Assembly (NCBI RefSeq): GCF_000002235.5
Contig: NW_022145597.1
Location: 26,490,423 to 26,554,422 of the forward strand
Reading direction: 5' to 3'
Source: Strongylocentrotus purpuratus
Taxonomy: Eukaryota; Echinodermata; Echinoidea; Camarodonta; Strongylocentrotidae
DNA: 64,000 bases
The stretch's first letter is position 1. The number at the start of each line of letters is the position of its first letter. The notes under the pieces were generated by a model, which was not told where the DNA came from, searched no databases, and saw only the letters and a program-made list of their open reading frames with translations. Shown here piece after piece: positions 32,953 through 44,609 of this stretch. Both the position numbers and the translations under genes were made by a program.

Positions 32953-33236
32953 CAGGCGCGGATCCACGGGGGGGGGGGGGGGGGGGGGGGGCGACGGGCC
33001 GGCCCCCTGGCTTTTTTTCGGGATCAAATACAAAAAATAAATGATGCATATACCCCCCTTCCCACTGAGCGAGATATTGGTAGGCTCGATTTTCACATTT
33101 TCGGGGACATATACCCCCAAAAAATGATGCTCACTACCCCCCCCCCCCTCCTCCCCCTCCCACTGAGCGAGATATTGGTCGGCACGATTTTCACATTTTA
33201 GGCCCACCCTATCGGCAAATCCTGGATCCTCCCCTG
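32953..33236. repeat. MITE with CAGGCGCGGATCCA ends
   Basis: The ends CAGGCGCGGATCCACG and CCTGGATCCTCCCCTG are related to the CAGGGGCGGATCCAG family. The interior has a G24 tract and a repeated block of about 115 bp (CCCACTGAGCGAGATATTGG, twice). It is present only in duplicated segment A, so it inserted after the duplication or was lost from B. Confidence 0.75.
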
Positions 33237-33682
33237 GAGATGAATACTGGATATGCGCTCATGAAAGTTATGTAACATTATTCATTTATGCACCAACGGT
33301 ACATTATAAGATACGCAGGTGGAAGTATTCTTTTCAAGAGGGCAAACAAAAGGTATTCATGAAGCACATCTAGGACTTTGGCAGTTAGTATTCTAAAATG
33401 CTCAAAGTGGAACTTCTCCATGTGTAAAAGATCTGTGGATATTTGGGGTCGTTTGTACCATTTGCCATTTTTGTGTTCATTGTTCTGTTTTCAAAGAAAT
33501 AAAAATGAGGATGAATTACAGTAGGTCATAATTCTAATTCAACCCAATTAGATAATTAAGCGCACAACGCCTGATTACTAAGCGGCTGACAGCAACAAGC
33601 TGCCGCGCGTTACGCCTCTCTTGAAAATCACTGTCAAAATGCAGAAATAGATAAATAACAACAAAATATAAAATGTCATGTC

Positions 33683-34309
33683 TCAATCCATCTTATAAGC
33701 CTTCATGACAGCGCCGCGAACGCTACGGTAATACCTCAACATGCCAGCGTCGTTGAAGTTGAAACCGTCAGACGAGAAAAGCCTGGTGTGATTGAGCGCA
33801 AAAGAGCGATGGCGCCAAAAGTGCACGTTCGGCAAACCTTTAAGAAATTTGGCGAGCAGACGGTTAGTGTCTTGTACACTTGCGTTGAAGTTCGGCTTCC
33901 AATTCGGCACAAACAAACGCGGGATAATACTACACACGAGTACATGACGCACGCCGGGTATGCGCGCAATACGAAGCGCAAGATCGACAATAGAAAGCAT
34001 GGTGGATTCGGTAGTCGCGCGCCCGTCACACAGGTCGTTGGACCCGAGATCGAGCACCACGGCGTCTGGCGATAGATTCCAAACGAGATCAAGCTGTGAA
34101 GACGCGGAGAAGACACTGCCCGGCTGATCATGGCCCACATCGTGCATGAAAGAGAGAACGGAAGATTTCTCGAGACTGAGGTTATCCCGCTTGGGATCGC
34201 GCGCGATGTACTGATTGAGACGGCTGATGTAACTGTGACCGAGTACAAGAACAACAGGAGGTTCGCGATCGGAATCGGAAGAGCAGCACGACATACTATC
34301 AGCAGACAT
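33683..34309 (-). CDS. SGNH-hydrolase-like protein, copy A (catalytic His lost)
   Basis: A 208-residue intronless frame. VLVLGHSYISRL fits SGNH block I (nucleophile Ser, with GHS for GDS), VVLDLGSNDLCDG fits the GxND block, and SSDGFNFND stands where block V should read DGxH. Here the catalytic His is Asn, whereas copy B keeps His. SGNH proteins are esterases or acetylhydrolases, and similar short GHS-type domains are known in some retroelements. No reverse transcriptase or recombinase was found beside it. The upstream region carries tandem promoter-like modules. Activity is probably lost; a binding role is possible. Confidence 0.75.
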   Translation of the reverse strand: MSADSMSCCSSDSDREPPVVLVLGHSYISRLNQYIARDPKRDNLSLEKSSVLSFMHDVGHDQPGSVFSASSQLDLVWNLSPDAVVLDLGSNDLCDGRATTESTMLSIVDLALRIARIPGVRHVLVCSIIPRLFVPNWKPNFNASVQDTNRLLAKFLKGLPNVHFWRHRSFALNHTRLFSSDGFNFNDAGMLRYYRSVRGAVMKAYKMD

Positions 34310-34539
34310 TTCGGAATACGTCGAAGCTTGGAGAAAATGCGAAGTAATAACGTTTAAACGGGGAGCTTTGGTGTAAATAATGCGGTAATTTGAGAGATTT
34401 CAAGAGCAAGCTAGATGCAGCGTGAAAACACGTTCGAGAAGTCACAGAGTAGACTGAAGATTTACAAGAAAAGTGTAGTATTTTATAGAAAACCTCGCCA
34501 TTGAATTTGCGACGAAGTGCAAAGTCAATGCGGTTGGTT

Positions 34540-34990
34540 AAGACTTAGCACCAATGAGGTTGCTCCGTCCCTATGACAATAGAATACAACCAATTAACAT
34601 TCTAAAGCTCGCCCGGAATGCAGGGGGCGTGGATGTGAAGGTTACGTAACAACGTGATTGGTTCAGACTTTGCACCAATGAGAGAGCTCCGCCCTAATAC
34701 AATGGAAGACAACCAATTAACTTCCGAAAGCTCGCCCGGAATGACGGGGGCGTGGATGTGAAGGTTACGTAACAACCTGATTGGTTCAAACTTTGCACCA
34801 ATGAGAGAGCTCCGCCCTAATACAATGGAAGACAACCAATTAACTTCCGAAAGCTCGCCCGGAATGCAGGGGGCGTAACAATGTGATTGGTTCAGACTTT
34901 GCACCAATGAAAGAGCTCCGTCACCAATACAATAGAAGATAACCAATTAACATTTGATAGCTCGCCCAGAATGCCGGGGGCGTGTGTGTA
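34540..34990. promoter_or_regulatory. Tandem CCAAT / GC-box / TTACGTAA modules upstream of ORF A
   Basis: Between three and four units of about 95-125 bp repeat the order ACCAATGAGAGAGCTCCG, ACCAATTAAC, AGCTCGCCCGGAATG, GGGGGCGTGGATG, GGTTACGTAACAACNTGATTGG. These contain inverted and direct CCAAT boxes, a GC/KLF-type box and the TTACGTAA palindrome (bZIP-like). The array lies 230-680 bp upstream of the ORF start. Regulatory function is inferred from content. Confidence 0.55.
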
Positions 34991-35460
34991 CCAGTTACGT
35001 AACGTCCATCTAATACAATCCAATGTCAAAATTGAAAGTGATGCTTTTGTTTAAAATCACGACCTGATTAACAGGTCTCGTAAAACATAGCATGTTCGAG
35101 AGTAGAATTATTACTTAGTTTACGATGCCCATGTTAATATATGTATTTATGAATAATGCATTATCGTTGTAAATACTTGTTATATTCTCTCGTAACTGTT
35201 GATAAACAACAGAAGGATACTCGTAACTGTATTTGAACAAAGTGTAACTGTAATAAACCTTTGTTTAAATGCTAGAATCATAGTCTCAAAAAAGAGGATC
35301 GAACGTCAAAATTGGTCACTGTTCATATCTAATAGGTCTCATTTCCATGGCTCTAATGTGTTTTTTGATTAGATTTATTTATCCCCATCTCATTATCAGT
35401 ATCTCATGATACATTTTGATTCTATAGTTAACACCAAAAAATGTAATAATTCATATTGGC

Positions 35461-36599
35461 GACCAAAAAAATATATTGAGAAGAAAATAAAACTGATCGT
35501 GAAAAGAGATCAATAACTAATTATCTAAATGTAGGCCTATGTGAAAATTTCTATTTTGTAATGTAGTATATAATTATGTAATCATACTTGGCAATGCATA
35601 AATCCATTATTCTTAACCATATATATATAATCATAATATAGCATCCTGTCTCTATCTATGTAAATATAAATCATTTTAATGTATTACTGACAAGGATATT
35701 GTATTTATTAGAAAGTTATCAACATAATCTGGTCAGAAATGGTTTCTTTCTAAATTGTTTAATTCCAAATTCAATTTTTTATTACCGTTTTTATAAACAT
35801 TTCAATTACAAACTTTTATTTATACCATCAACCATAGTTTCCATCTTTCATCTTTTCCTTTATTTTTCTATTCTTATTTCTTTTTCTTTTTTTTTGCTCC
35901 TCTTTTTTGTCTTTTATCATATCAATTTGACCAGTAAATGTCTGTTTTATTTCATAATTGTTTATTTGACATTGTACTATTTGCATGTATTTTTATATAA
36001 TTCAGTTTTATTTCTAAATTCAAGATGTGTCTGCTTTAAGCTGTTACTTTGAAATTTGTATCAATAAACCTTGTCAATCCCATTCAATTCAATTCGATTT
36101 CACAGTTTCATTGATTTCATTTACTAGACTTAGCACTGAATTCATTATGAAGTAACAGTGTGTGTCAGAAATAAGAAGAAAAAAAACCATGCCAATCGTA
36201 AACTGGTAAAGTAAAAACAAATAATTTACTTCATGAAATAGACCAGTTTACAACCTATTCAAATTGTACATGTATGCATACTTTTAATATAAATGTTGTT
36301 CCCGACAACCCTAAAGCTTGATAGAGTCTTGTTGGGACTTCACAATAATGAATATACAACTTAATATATGCCTTTAAACGGGCAACCAACACTTTTGTAA
36401 ACTATGAGGGCTCACCAGACAACTCTTTATCGGATCTCGATCTATCCGCCATTTTCAATTTAGCATTTATTCGGTTATGATACTATTATTCCTTATTTTG
36501 CCTATTCAAATTATTCGTTTGATCTCGGAATACGATTTTTGACAATGGGGTTCATTCAGTGTTTGTTTCAACATGAAATATAATGTATGATTGGTGTTA
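35461..36599. other. AT-rich spacer between duplicated segments
   Basis: Contains AT-rich sequence and a T-rich stretch at about 35840-35910. The 117-residue plus-strand frame at 35699-36052 is Phe/Leu/Tyr/Ile low complexity from a T-rich tract, ending beside AATAAA at about 36064. A decayed retroelement tail is possible; no motif supports it. Confidence 0.4.
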
Positions 36600-38354
36600 T
36601 GTAATCTTACAACCAGCCCCCTCCCTGGTTTTGACCTGTGTCATCCCGGGTGTCATGTAATCACTCACGACTATACCGCAATAATAATATCCGCTAACAA
36701 CTATTCTTTCCACAACCTCACTCTGTTCCCTTATCCTTGAACGATTACCTCCACCCAAACATGATTAATATATATTATATGTCATATAATGTAAACAATT
36801 GTTTCACTTACTCGTGTCCATGCACTGTTAGATTCCTTAGGCCGATGTGTCTAATAATTATATAGACACACTACTCTTTTAAACACTCGCTGTATTCCTT
36901 CCATCCGCACTCTCTTTCTAGTTCCTTTCGAATCCTTCTCCCCGCATTCAAATTCTACTCTCATACACCCTATTTATATAACTATCACTCAAGACACTAC
37001 CTTTATAAATAAAAAAAAAATCAGATATCTTGTAAAACCACATGCTTTCCAGTCTCCAATGATTTTATTACAAGAACGATTACCTCACCAATACTCAATT
37101 GAATAATAATCAACATCTCATACTTTAGATTTCAAATATTAAACAGAAAGGTTCTTTATTGAATAAAAAAACATAAACAACAAAAGAGCATAACATAAAA
37201 TCAATTCAAACACAATTTATTCATGTTACACGTTGGGAATTCATATACACAGGTAAACAATTAACCACTGACTAAGTCCAATATTGTGAGGATACACAAA
37301 TAATTCGAAAATGGGAAAAACTATTTGTTACACGTTTGTAATTTACAGATAATCGATCACATCGCAACTTCGTTCGAGAGAGTTGTGCGTGATTTCTATG
37401 AAACATCAAATAGGGTAGCGTTTTTCAACAGGGACGCCGTTGAAGAAATTTAGTTACATCAACAAATTATTTTCGATTCACACCGATTTATTCATAATTT
37501 TAGTTGAGAATTCTTATAAACTAATATTTTTAACCTCTGACTGGGTCAAGATTGTGCTGATAAAAATTTAAATCGAAAATTGGAAAAGGTCGTTGCTACA
37601 CGTTTGTTACTAATTTTGTAAGATCAAGTCAATGCCAGTTCCAAAATTGCACGGTTTTTCTACTGGACGGTGTGTCGCTAGAGAATTACCAACAACACAT
37701 TTTTGTTTAATAACGTCAATATCCTAAAAACAAAACTGTTGGAACTGTTATAGTATGCGGTTTCATGGTGAAAAAAAATAATGGTGAAGGAATACGTAAT
37801 AAAAGTGTACTTCTTCCTCGCTCGCATTATTTAGAAACAGGATAATTTTAGGCTGTGAAGTTTCTGAATACCTACATTTTCGACAACAAGGTACCTTGAA
37901 AATTATCATCCTATTTAGCAACGAGGGGCCCAAAGATATTTTATTATGTTCGGATTACAGTATATGTCATTCTCATGATATCATTGGAAAACGTGAGGGG
38001 ATTGAGTATGTACCTATCAAAATGATAACAGAGTGGAATTTACTTTCTTTAAAAAATGCATTTTGGCGAAATTTCTCTTACAACATGCCAGAGAGTCGAA
38101 AATGCAACGAGCAGCGTATCTTATTCCATGTTACGTTTTTTAAGAAGAAAAAAATGAAAAATTGAAAAATGCAACTCGATTTGACGCATTTACATGATGA
38201 CAGTAGGTCATTATTCTAATTCAACCAAACTAAATAATTAAACGCACAAGGCCTGATTAATAAGCGGCTAAACAGCAACAAGCTGTCGGGCGTTTCGCTT
38301 CACTAGAAAAAATGTAGAAATAAATAATAGAAAATACATGACATCATGTACTTC

Positions 38355-38981
38355 TCAATCCATCTTATAAGCCTTCATGACAGCGCCACGAACGCTACGA
38401 TAATACCTCAACATGCCAGCGTCGTTGAAGTGGAAGCCGTCAGACGAGAAAAGCCTGGTGTGATTGAGCGCAAAAGAGCGATGGCGCCAAAAATGCACGT
38501 TCGGCAAACCCTCAAGAAATTTAGCGAGCAGACGGTTAGTGTCTTGTACATTCGCGTTGAAGTTCGGCTTCCAATTCGGCACAAACAAACGCGGGATAAT
38601 ACTACACACGAGTACATGACGCACGCCGGGTATGCGCGCAATACGAAGCGCAAGATCGACAATAGAAAGCATTGTTGATTCGGTAGTCGCGCGCCCGTCA
38701 CACAGGTCGTTGGACCCGAGATCGAGCACCACGGCGTCTGGCGATAGATTCCAAACGAGATCAAGCTGTGAAGACGCGGAGAAGACACTGCCCGGCTGAT
38801 CATGGCCCACATCGTGCATGAAAGAGAGAACGGAAGATTTCTCGAGACTGAGGTTATCCCGCTTGGGATCGCGCGCGATGTACTGATTGAGACGGCTGAT
38901 GTAACTGTGACCGAGTACAAGAACAACGGGAGGTTCGCGATCGGAATCGGAAGAGCAGCACGACATACTATCAGCAGACAT
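38355..38981 (-). CDS. SGNH-hydrolase-like protein, copy B (His retained)
   Basis: A 208-residue frame differing from copy A at only a few residues, including AN for AS, EG for KG and H for N in the catalytic block. It keeps GHSY (block I Ser), GSND and DGFHFND, so the Ser/His pair expected for SGNH catalysis is intact. Intronless, no signal peptide; the acidic MSADSMSCCSSDSDRE N-terminus suggests a cytosolic or nuclear location. Origin from a transposable element or a domesticated derivative is likely but unproven. Confidence 0.78.
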   Translation of the reverse strand: MSADSMSCCSSDSDREPPVVLVLGHSYISRLNQYIARDPKRDNLSLEKSSVLSFMHDVGHDQPGSVFSASSQLDLVWNLSPDAVVLDLGSNDLCDGRATTESTMLSIVDLALRIARIPGVRHVLVCSIIPRLFVPNWKPNFNANVQDTNRLLAKFLEGLPNVHFWRHRSFALNHTRLFSSDGFHFNDAGMLRYYRSVRGAVMKAYKMD

Positions 38982-39333
38982 TTTGGGATACGTCGGAGAA
39001 AATGCGAAATAATAACGTTTAAATATTATTCGGCAAACGGGGAGCTTTGGTGTATATAGTGCGGTAATTTGAGAGATTTCGAAAGCAAGCTAGATGCAGC
39101 GTTAAAACACGTTCGAGAAGTCACAGAGTAGACTGAAGATTTACAAGAAAAGTGTAGTATTTTATAGAAAACCTCGCCATTGAATTTGCGACGAAGTGCA
39201 AAGTCAATGCGGTTGGTTTAGACTTAGCACCAATGAGGTTGCTCCGTCCCTATGACAATAGAATACAACCAATTAACATTCTAAAGCTCGCCCGGAATGC
39301 AGGGGGCGTGGATGTGAAGGTTACGTAACAACC

Positions 39334-41121
39334 TTTTTTTTTTTTCTTTGCCTCATCAGAGGATTTATTGATTATATATACATGGTTACATTCAAAGATA
39401 CAATACTACAAATCAAATTTACATAATCGCAAAAACATTATTATTGTCATAACAAAGAATTGAAATTAAGTTTTGCTTTGCAAAGCAATTGAATCATAAT
39501 TAACATACAAATTATACTGATAGTTTTGATTCCCTTTCTTTTTTTCTTTTTTCTTTTTTTTTCTTTCTTTCTTAAATAACACCCAACAGTTCTTTTGGTA
39601 AAAGCTTTCTGTTCATCTTTAAGTTTGATTTACTTTCCATTCTTTTTATAATTTCTCTATGGAGATTTTGTTTAGAAGCAACTTTTCTCTTGTCTATCCC
39701 AGTTATATTTCGTTTAACAATCAATTTATAAATGGTCCAAAATGCTATTGTAAAGAATAATATACAATGACTTTCACAATCTATTTTGAGTAGGTGTTGG
39801 ATATTGAGCGTCAGTATCCTTACTTTGTATATATCTCTTAATATTTCTTTGATATGTTTAATGAAGGGCTCAATTAGTTTGCATTCTATAAATGCGTGAT
39901 TCATATCCTCTTTTATATTACATGTTGGGCATACATCGTCATTGGATATTCCCCATTTGAAAAGATTACTTCTTACTGGCAATAGGTTATACAGTAATTT
40001 CAAATTAAACTCTCGTAATTTGCTTTCTCTAATTTGAGCAAGATTACGCTTGAATACCTTAGACCAATCAATATCTACATTAAGTTTTTTTCCCAATAAA
40101 GGCAACATGTGTTAGTTAATACAGTTCTTGAAGGAATGAGTTTATAGAAACGATTGCTACTTATATCAGTAACATGTTTTACCTTATTTGCCACCAACAG
40201 ATGTGGAACATTGTTTTCATTTTCTTGTCTAGTATAATCATGCATAAATTCTTCTTTTAAACTATTGACCCATACAGGAGGTATCGCTCGTTTAAGTCTT
40301 GCATAGTCGAACATTGCATTGCATTTTCGTTTGGAATGCACCTGCGATCTAATATATTCTGTTGACCGAAAGCCATCTCTCGTAAAAAGGTCTCCTAAAT
40401 ATACTAGACCACTGTCATACCAGCCTTTATAAAAGAGCGACTGATTATCATACACCACATGTTTGTTGTGCCAAATAATCTGATCTGAAACTTTAACTGG
40501 TTCATGTATAGATATACAAACATCTTTCACTGTAGTGCAGTATCTAATCATTTCCCATGCCTTTAAGATTTCTACGTAAAATGACGGAATTTTCTTTTGA
40601 ACTAGAATATCATTAAGTGTGGTTATATTATAAGAGCAGTTCAGCAGTAGCTTGATGCTTCCCAATAAGTTGAACCAGTAAGAAAAAAATGTTTTCCACG
40701 CTCCATTACTCTCATTGAAAAATCTACCTAACCATTTCATTCGGAAGCTGAACAATTGCCTTTGTATGTCAAGTATTTTTATACCACCTTTACTGTAGTC
40801 TTCCATAAGAGAAACCCTTTTGATTTTTTCTGTTTTCCCACTCCAAATAAATTTGAATATAATGCCTTCTATCAACTTCAAAAAGTTTGGAGGGATGGAA
40901 TCAACCATGATCAAGTGAGTAACTTGGCTGAGTGCTAGACTTTTCAGTACCGTGACTCTTCCAAAAATGGTTAAGCTTCTTTTTGTCCAGCTATCAAGAA
41001 TTTTCCTCAATTTTATCAACTTCTGCTCCCAGTCCATCTTTAGAGCTTCATTATTATTAAAATATATGTAGTGACCTAAGTATCTTATAGGTTTGTGGGA
41101 CCATTTCAGATCATGATTCTC
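39334..41121 (-). mobile_element. 5'-truncated L1-like LINE with target-site duplication
   Basis: A minus-strand insertion with a poly-A end (poly-T at 39334-39345). TACGTAACAACC occurs at both borders (39322-39333 and 41122-41133), so the 12-13 bp target duplication is seen directly. It interrupts the promoter-module array of copy B. Only the distal third of ORF2 is present. Because the TSD is intact and the flanks still match copy A, the insertion postdates the segment duplication. Confidence 0.9.
39572..41121 (-). pseudogene. L1/Tx1-like ORF2 C-terminal remnant, frameshifted
   Basis: Two overlapping frames cover the region: about 41121-40075 and 40108-39572. The first has the post-RT segment typical of L1 ORF2 (KPIRYLGHYIYF, SLTIFGRVTVLKSLALSQ, FKFIWSGK, YSKGGIKILDI). 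The second has the terminal CCHC-like cluster CPTCNIKEDMNHAFIEC. They are separated by a frame change at a 7-base A run (40085-40091 on the plus strand shows T7). The catalytic palm motif (YxDD) is absent owing to 5' truncation. Dead on arrival. Confidence 0.85.
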
Positions 41122-41390
41122 TACGTAACAACCTGATTGGTTCAGACTTTGCACCAATGAGAGAGCTCCGCCCTAATACAATGGAAGACAACCAATTAAC
41201 TTTCTAAAGCTCGCCGGAATGCCGGGGGCTTGGATGAGAAGGTTACGTAACAACGTGATTGATTCAAACTTTGCACCATTGAGAGAGCTCCGTCACCAAT
41301 ACAATAGAAGCTAACCAATTAATTTTCGATAGCTCGCCCGGATGGCGGGGGGTGTAGGTGTGACAGTTACATAATGACCATCTTACTATG
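41122..41390. promoter_or_regulatory. Promoter-like modules of copy B, distal part
   Basis: TTACGTAACAACNTGATTGG, CACCAATGAGAGAGCTCCGCC and AGCTCGCCCGGATGGCGGGG continue here beyond the LINE. The LINE thus separates one proximal module (39225-39333) from the distal ones by 1.8 kb. Confidence 0.55.
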
Positions 41391-42000
41391 CAAATGCCAA
41401 CATTGACAGTGATGCTTTTGTTTAAGATCATGAATTGATTAACAGGTCTCGTAATACATAGTAGTTGAAACATGTTCAAGAGTAAAATTATCAATTAGTT
41501 TACGATTCCCATTATGTATTTATGAATAATGCATTTTCGTTGTAAATACTTTTTTATTCTCTCGTAACTGTAATAAACACTTTTTTAAAATACTACAATC
41601 TTAGTCTCGAAAAAGACGATCGAGCGTCAAAATTGGTAACTGGTAACCGATCATATCTAATCGGTCTCATTTCCATGGCACTAATATGTTATTTGATTGA
41701 TTTAGCCCCATATCATTATCAGTATCCCTTGTGTTTGTATTGGGTTTTTACAGACGTGTTTCAATCAGATATGATTATTTACGTCTGTGGACTGACCTTT
41801 AAACGTCACCGTCCGAAAGACGTGACTCAGTTTCGAATCTTCGTCCTCGGCTGAATCAGTTTGTAACAGGGGTTTGTAACTTCCACTGTTAGCTGGATTA
41901 CAAGCGCACGCCACAACGCCTAGTTAGTCAGTATCCCATGATAGATTTTGATCATATAATTAACACCAACAGATGTACTTATATTGTTGAATGCCATTCA

Positions 42001-43460
42001 AGGTCATTGTAAGGCTCATAAGCTTTCTGTAGATATGAATATCTTCATATTTAGAGATCTCCTATGAATGTCAACTTTGAGAATGTTCAGTACTAGTGAT
42101 GCAGTAGTACCGCAGTACTTTTTTTTTTGCCAGGGTTATACATTCAATTAAATATAACCAATGACAAAGCACACTAGATAGAGTGATTTGAACTAGGTAC
42201 CGAAGAAAATGGGAGGAGCCTACAGCCTCGCTAGAATGTCAGATCCCCGGAAAAACAGTCTATTTTTAACGTATTTATCGGAAATGAACACCTGTAAATG
42301 TAATGCAGGATCAAGTCCAACGTGTTTATCGGAAATGAACACCTTCATCTAATGCAGGAATTAAAGTCCAGGGGTTGGTTAGCCGTTTCCGGCATACTAA
42401 CGGGAACATAATTAATGCTGTTCAACTTTTAGATGTATACAAAGTCAAACTAATAACCGTATAAATGATCAACTTAACCCAACTCCTCTATTGCTATAGC
42501 GCCCCCTTTAGGTCAATATGTTGCCCAAATCAGCGTAGCACTACAATACATGTTGGAAACAGAGGGGTCCACTAAAAAGCAATGCTTGTACAAGTGTGAA
42601 CACCTCAAATGATACTTACATGTAGAAATAATCTGCTCACTACCAGAAGAGAGTAACTCCTAGATTTGAATACAGAGTTAAAACCCTTCTGGCTCTCAGC
42701 AGCTGAGCTGTAATCTTGAACATTCAGAGAAAAATCATTTTGATTCTGTATCTATTCTCTGTCATCGACTGACCTAAAGACGACCTCTTGAGATAAAGGC
42801 AAACAAATGCACAATTTATCCAGACAGTTGTACGGAACACATTCCTAAAAAGGAGAACAGAGCTGGCAAACATCATTTATTCTTACCTTTTTGGTACGTG
42901 AGTATTTGCTACCTGCTCTTAACTTTGAGATATATAAAATACTTGTCTTGTCTAAAGGTAAAAATCAATCAAAATTAGCTGCAGTAATTTATAATTTCAA
43001 TACAGGAACATTGAACATGTAACCACTGTGCCATTGTGGTATTATGTTTATCATGTAATCGCTTTTTATCGTTTATAAAAATATCAACCTTGAGACGATA
43101 GACAAAGTATTACGTGAGTGATGGAAGCAATAATATTTGGAGATTGAATATTTGCAGTTCCTACAATGCAAGTGATTTATAAAGGGTGAAGTTTAGAAAA
43201 CTAATTACAAAGTTCACTGAAGATAGTCATAACATTTTTATTGTTGATATAAATTTGGAAAAAAATAACATATAAGAGCTACGAGAACCAGCATGTGTGG
43301 TGTTATTCAAACCGATTACATGCGTTTCATCCATGAAATGTGTCACAAAGTCATGAACACAAAGTCACAAAGTCTGTCAAATTTACATTTCTTTTTTCCA
43401 TTTTACCTCGCAGCTTGTAACCCTTCACACCAGAGTGATTTCATGTATCTCTTCTTTCAG
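42001..43460. other. Gene-free stretch
   Basis: No convincing exon or structured repeat apart from a local direct repeat (CAACGTATTTATCGG-like and CGTGTTTATCGGAAATGAACACC at about 42268-42345). Confidence 0.4.
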
Positions 43461-43658
43461 ATCAAGAAGGACCCTAGGGTGCAATTAAAACCCCGAAAAG
43501 TCGTAAAAGCTTTTGAATCCGTAACGGCTATCGAGGCCCTGCTCGAAGAGAGGAGCAAAATTCGTCCAAAATTCACCTTGGCGTATGTCCCTTATTTGGC
43601 TTCAAAGCTCATGCAAATCTTACATCGCATTAAAAATGATAATGTATTCTTCAAATAA
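43461..43658 (+). CDS. Candidate terminal exon, unknown protein
   Basis: After a strong acceptor (ATCTCTTCTTTCAG, ending 43460) 65 codons run to TAA. They encode a basic, helix-prone segment (KKDPRVQLKPRKVVKAFESV, AIEALLEERSKIRPKFT, YLASKLMQILHRIK). Codon use looks more protein-like than the flanks, and the upstream part of the same frame is low-quality intron-like sequence. No family recognised and no upstream partner exon found. It could be a relic. Confidence 0.3.
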   Translation: MKKDPRVQLKPRKVVKAFESVTAIEALLEERSKIRPKFTLAYVPYLASKLMQILHRIKNDNVFFK

Positions 43659-44609
43659 ATAACAAAATAGGCATTTTTCCGTTTCAAAGGTCGGTGAATC
43701 TGTGCTCGCTTGCGTACGAAAAATGGAACGCCACCCGGTCAGCCAATTAATTTTCCCACGAGGGCGCACATGCGATTATTAATGATGAACATACAGTCAT
43801 CCTTGTCTTAGCGGCCATCTCTCGTTAGTAGACACCTTCCTATCAGTGGCCACTAACATGGGCGTCAATCATGGGGCGGACTAGAAAAGGGACGTGTCCC
43901 CCCCCCCCCCCGAATTTGTTTCATGGGTGGGGGACACAATATTAAATGTGATCCACATGTTTTTGACCTCCTTTATCACAAAAAGTTTTGAACTGTGTTA
44001 GATTAAACCCTGTGTCTCGTTGCCCATGGCCCAAACCTATATCACGTTTTATATAATGCGAGGGTAAATCTTATTGCTTGTTGGAATTTAAATAAAGCGT
44101 ATAATAATGTTGAGCTCCACCAGCAGGACCAGACGGTCTGAGAAGCTAACAATGCAATTTGTGCAATTTGGTATTATTTACTTTTTGTTCTCATTTTGCT
44201 GAAAATCAATCATATTTAACTAGTATATTTATATAATTCAGTCGTAATAAGCTTCCTGAGAAGAGATTGGTAGTGACGTTAAAGGTGTCTGTCTATGCGC
44301 GCCTAAGTTATTTCAAAATGCCCCTCAGTCATAATAGAGTCAAAGACTATCTGAGGGTTTGCGTCATATCACCATTATGGAACTAATATAATAACCGCGC
44401 CCATCTTCACACGTTGAATATTGGAAAACACTTAACACCCGATAATATAGACATCTGTGTGGAAACCCTATGTTGTTTGAAGGCTAGAAATCCCTTGTGC
44501 TATTAATTGATAGTAATGGTGATGATGATAATGATAATGCTTTATTATTGTTATTATTATTTTCATTTTTATTATCTGTTATCATTGTCATTATCAACTA
44601 CATTATCAT
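43659..44609. other. Gene-free stretch
   Basis: It contains a short inverted C/G-tract patch (GGACGTGTCCCCCCCC against GGGGGACACAATATT, 43890-43940) and an ATT/ATC-rich tract near 44520-44610. No coding exon seen. Confidence 0.4.

Larger units (their letters stand above)
31600..35460. repeat. Duplicated segment, copy A (contains SGNH ORF A)
   Basis: Ordered shared landmarks link it to 36600-42000. These are CACTCACGACTA (31690/36662), GACACACTACTCTTTAAAACACTCGC (31879/36865), TTCTTTATTGAATAA (32150/37152), the GCATTATTTAGAAACGGGAT word (32798/37825), the SGNH-like ORF and GATTAACAGGTCTCGTAA (35067/41437). Similarity is weak downstream of the ORF but very high in and just upstream of it. Confidence 0.75.
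36600..42000. repeat. Duplicated segment, copy B (contains SGNH ORF B and a LINE)
   Basis: It is collinear with 31600-35460 except for the LINE at 39334-41121. Downstream of the LINE the promoter modules resume and the homology continues to the ATAGATTTTGAT...ATTAACACCAA words near 41950. Confidence 0.72.

Noticed and set aside
33736..34357. Frames overlapping the SGNH ORF on both strands (likewise 38346-39059)
   Set aside because: Other-frame shadows of the SGNH-like coding sequence, conserved only because the DNA is duplicated.
35699..36052. 117-residue plus-strand frame
   Set aside because: Phe/Leu/Ile/Tyr low complexity from a T-rich tract, with no splice sites or family features.
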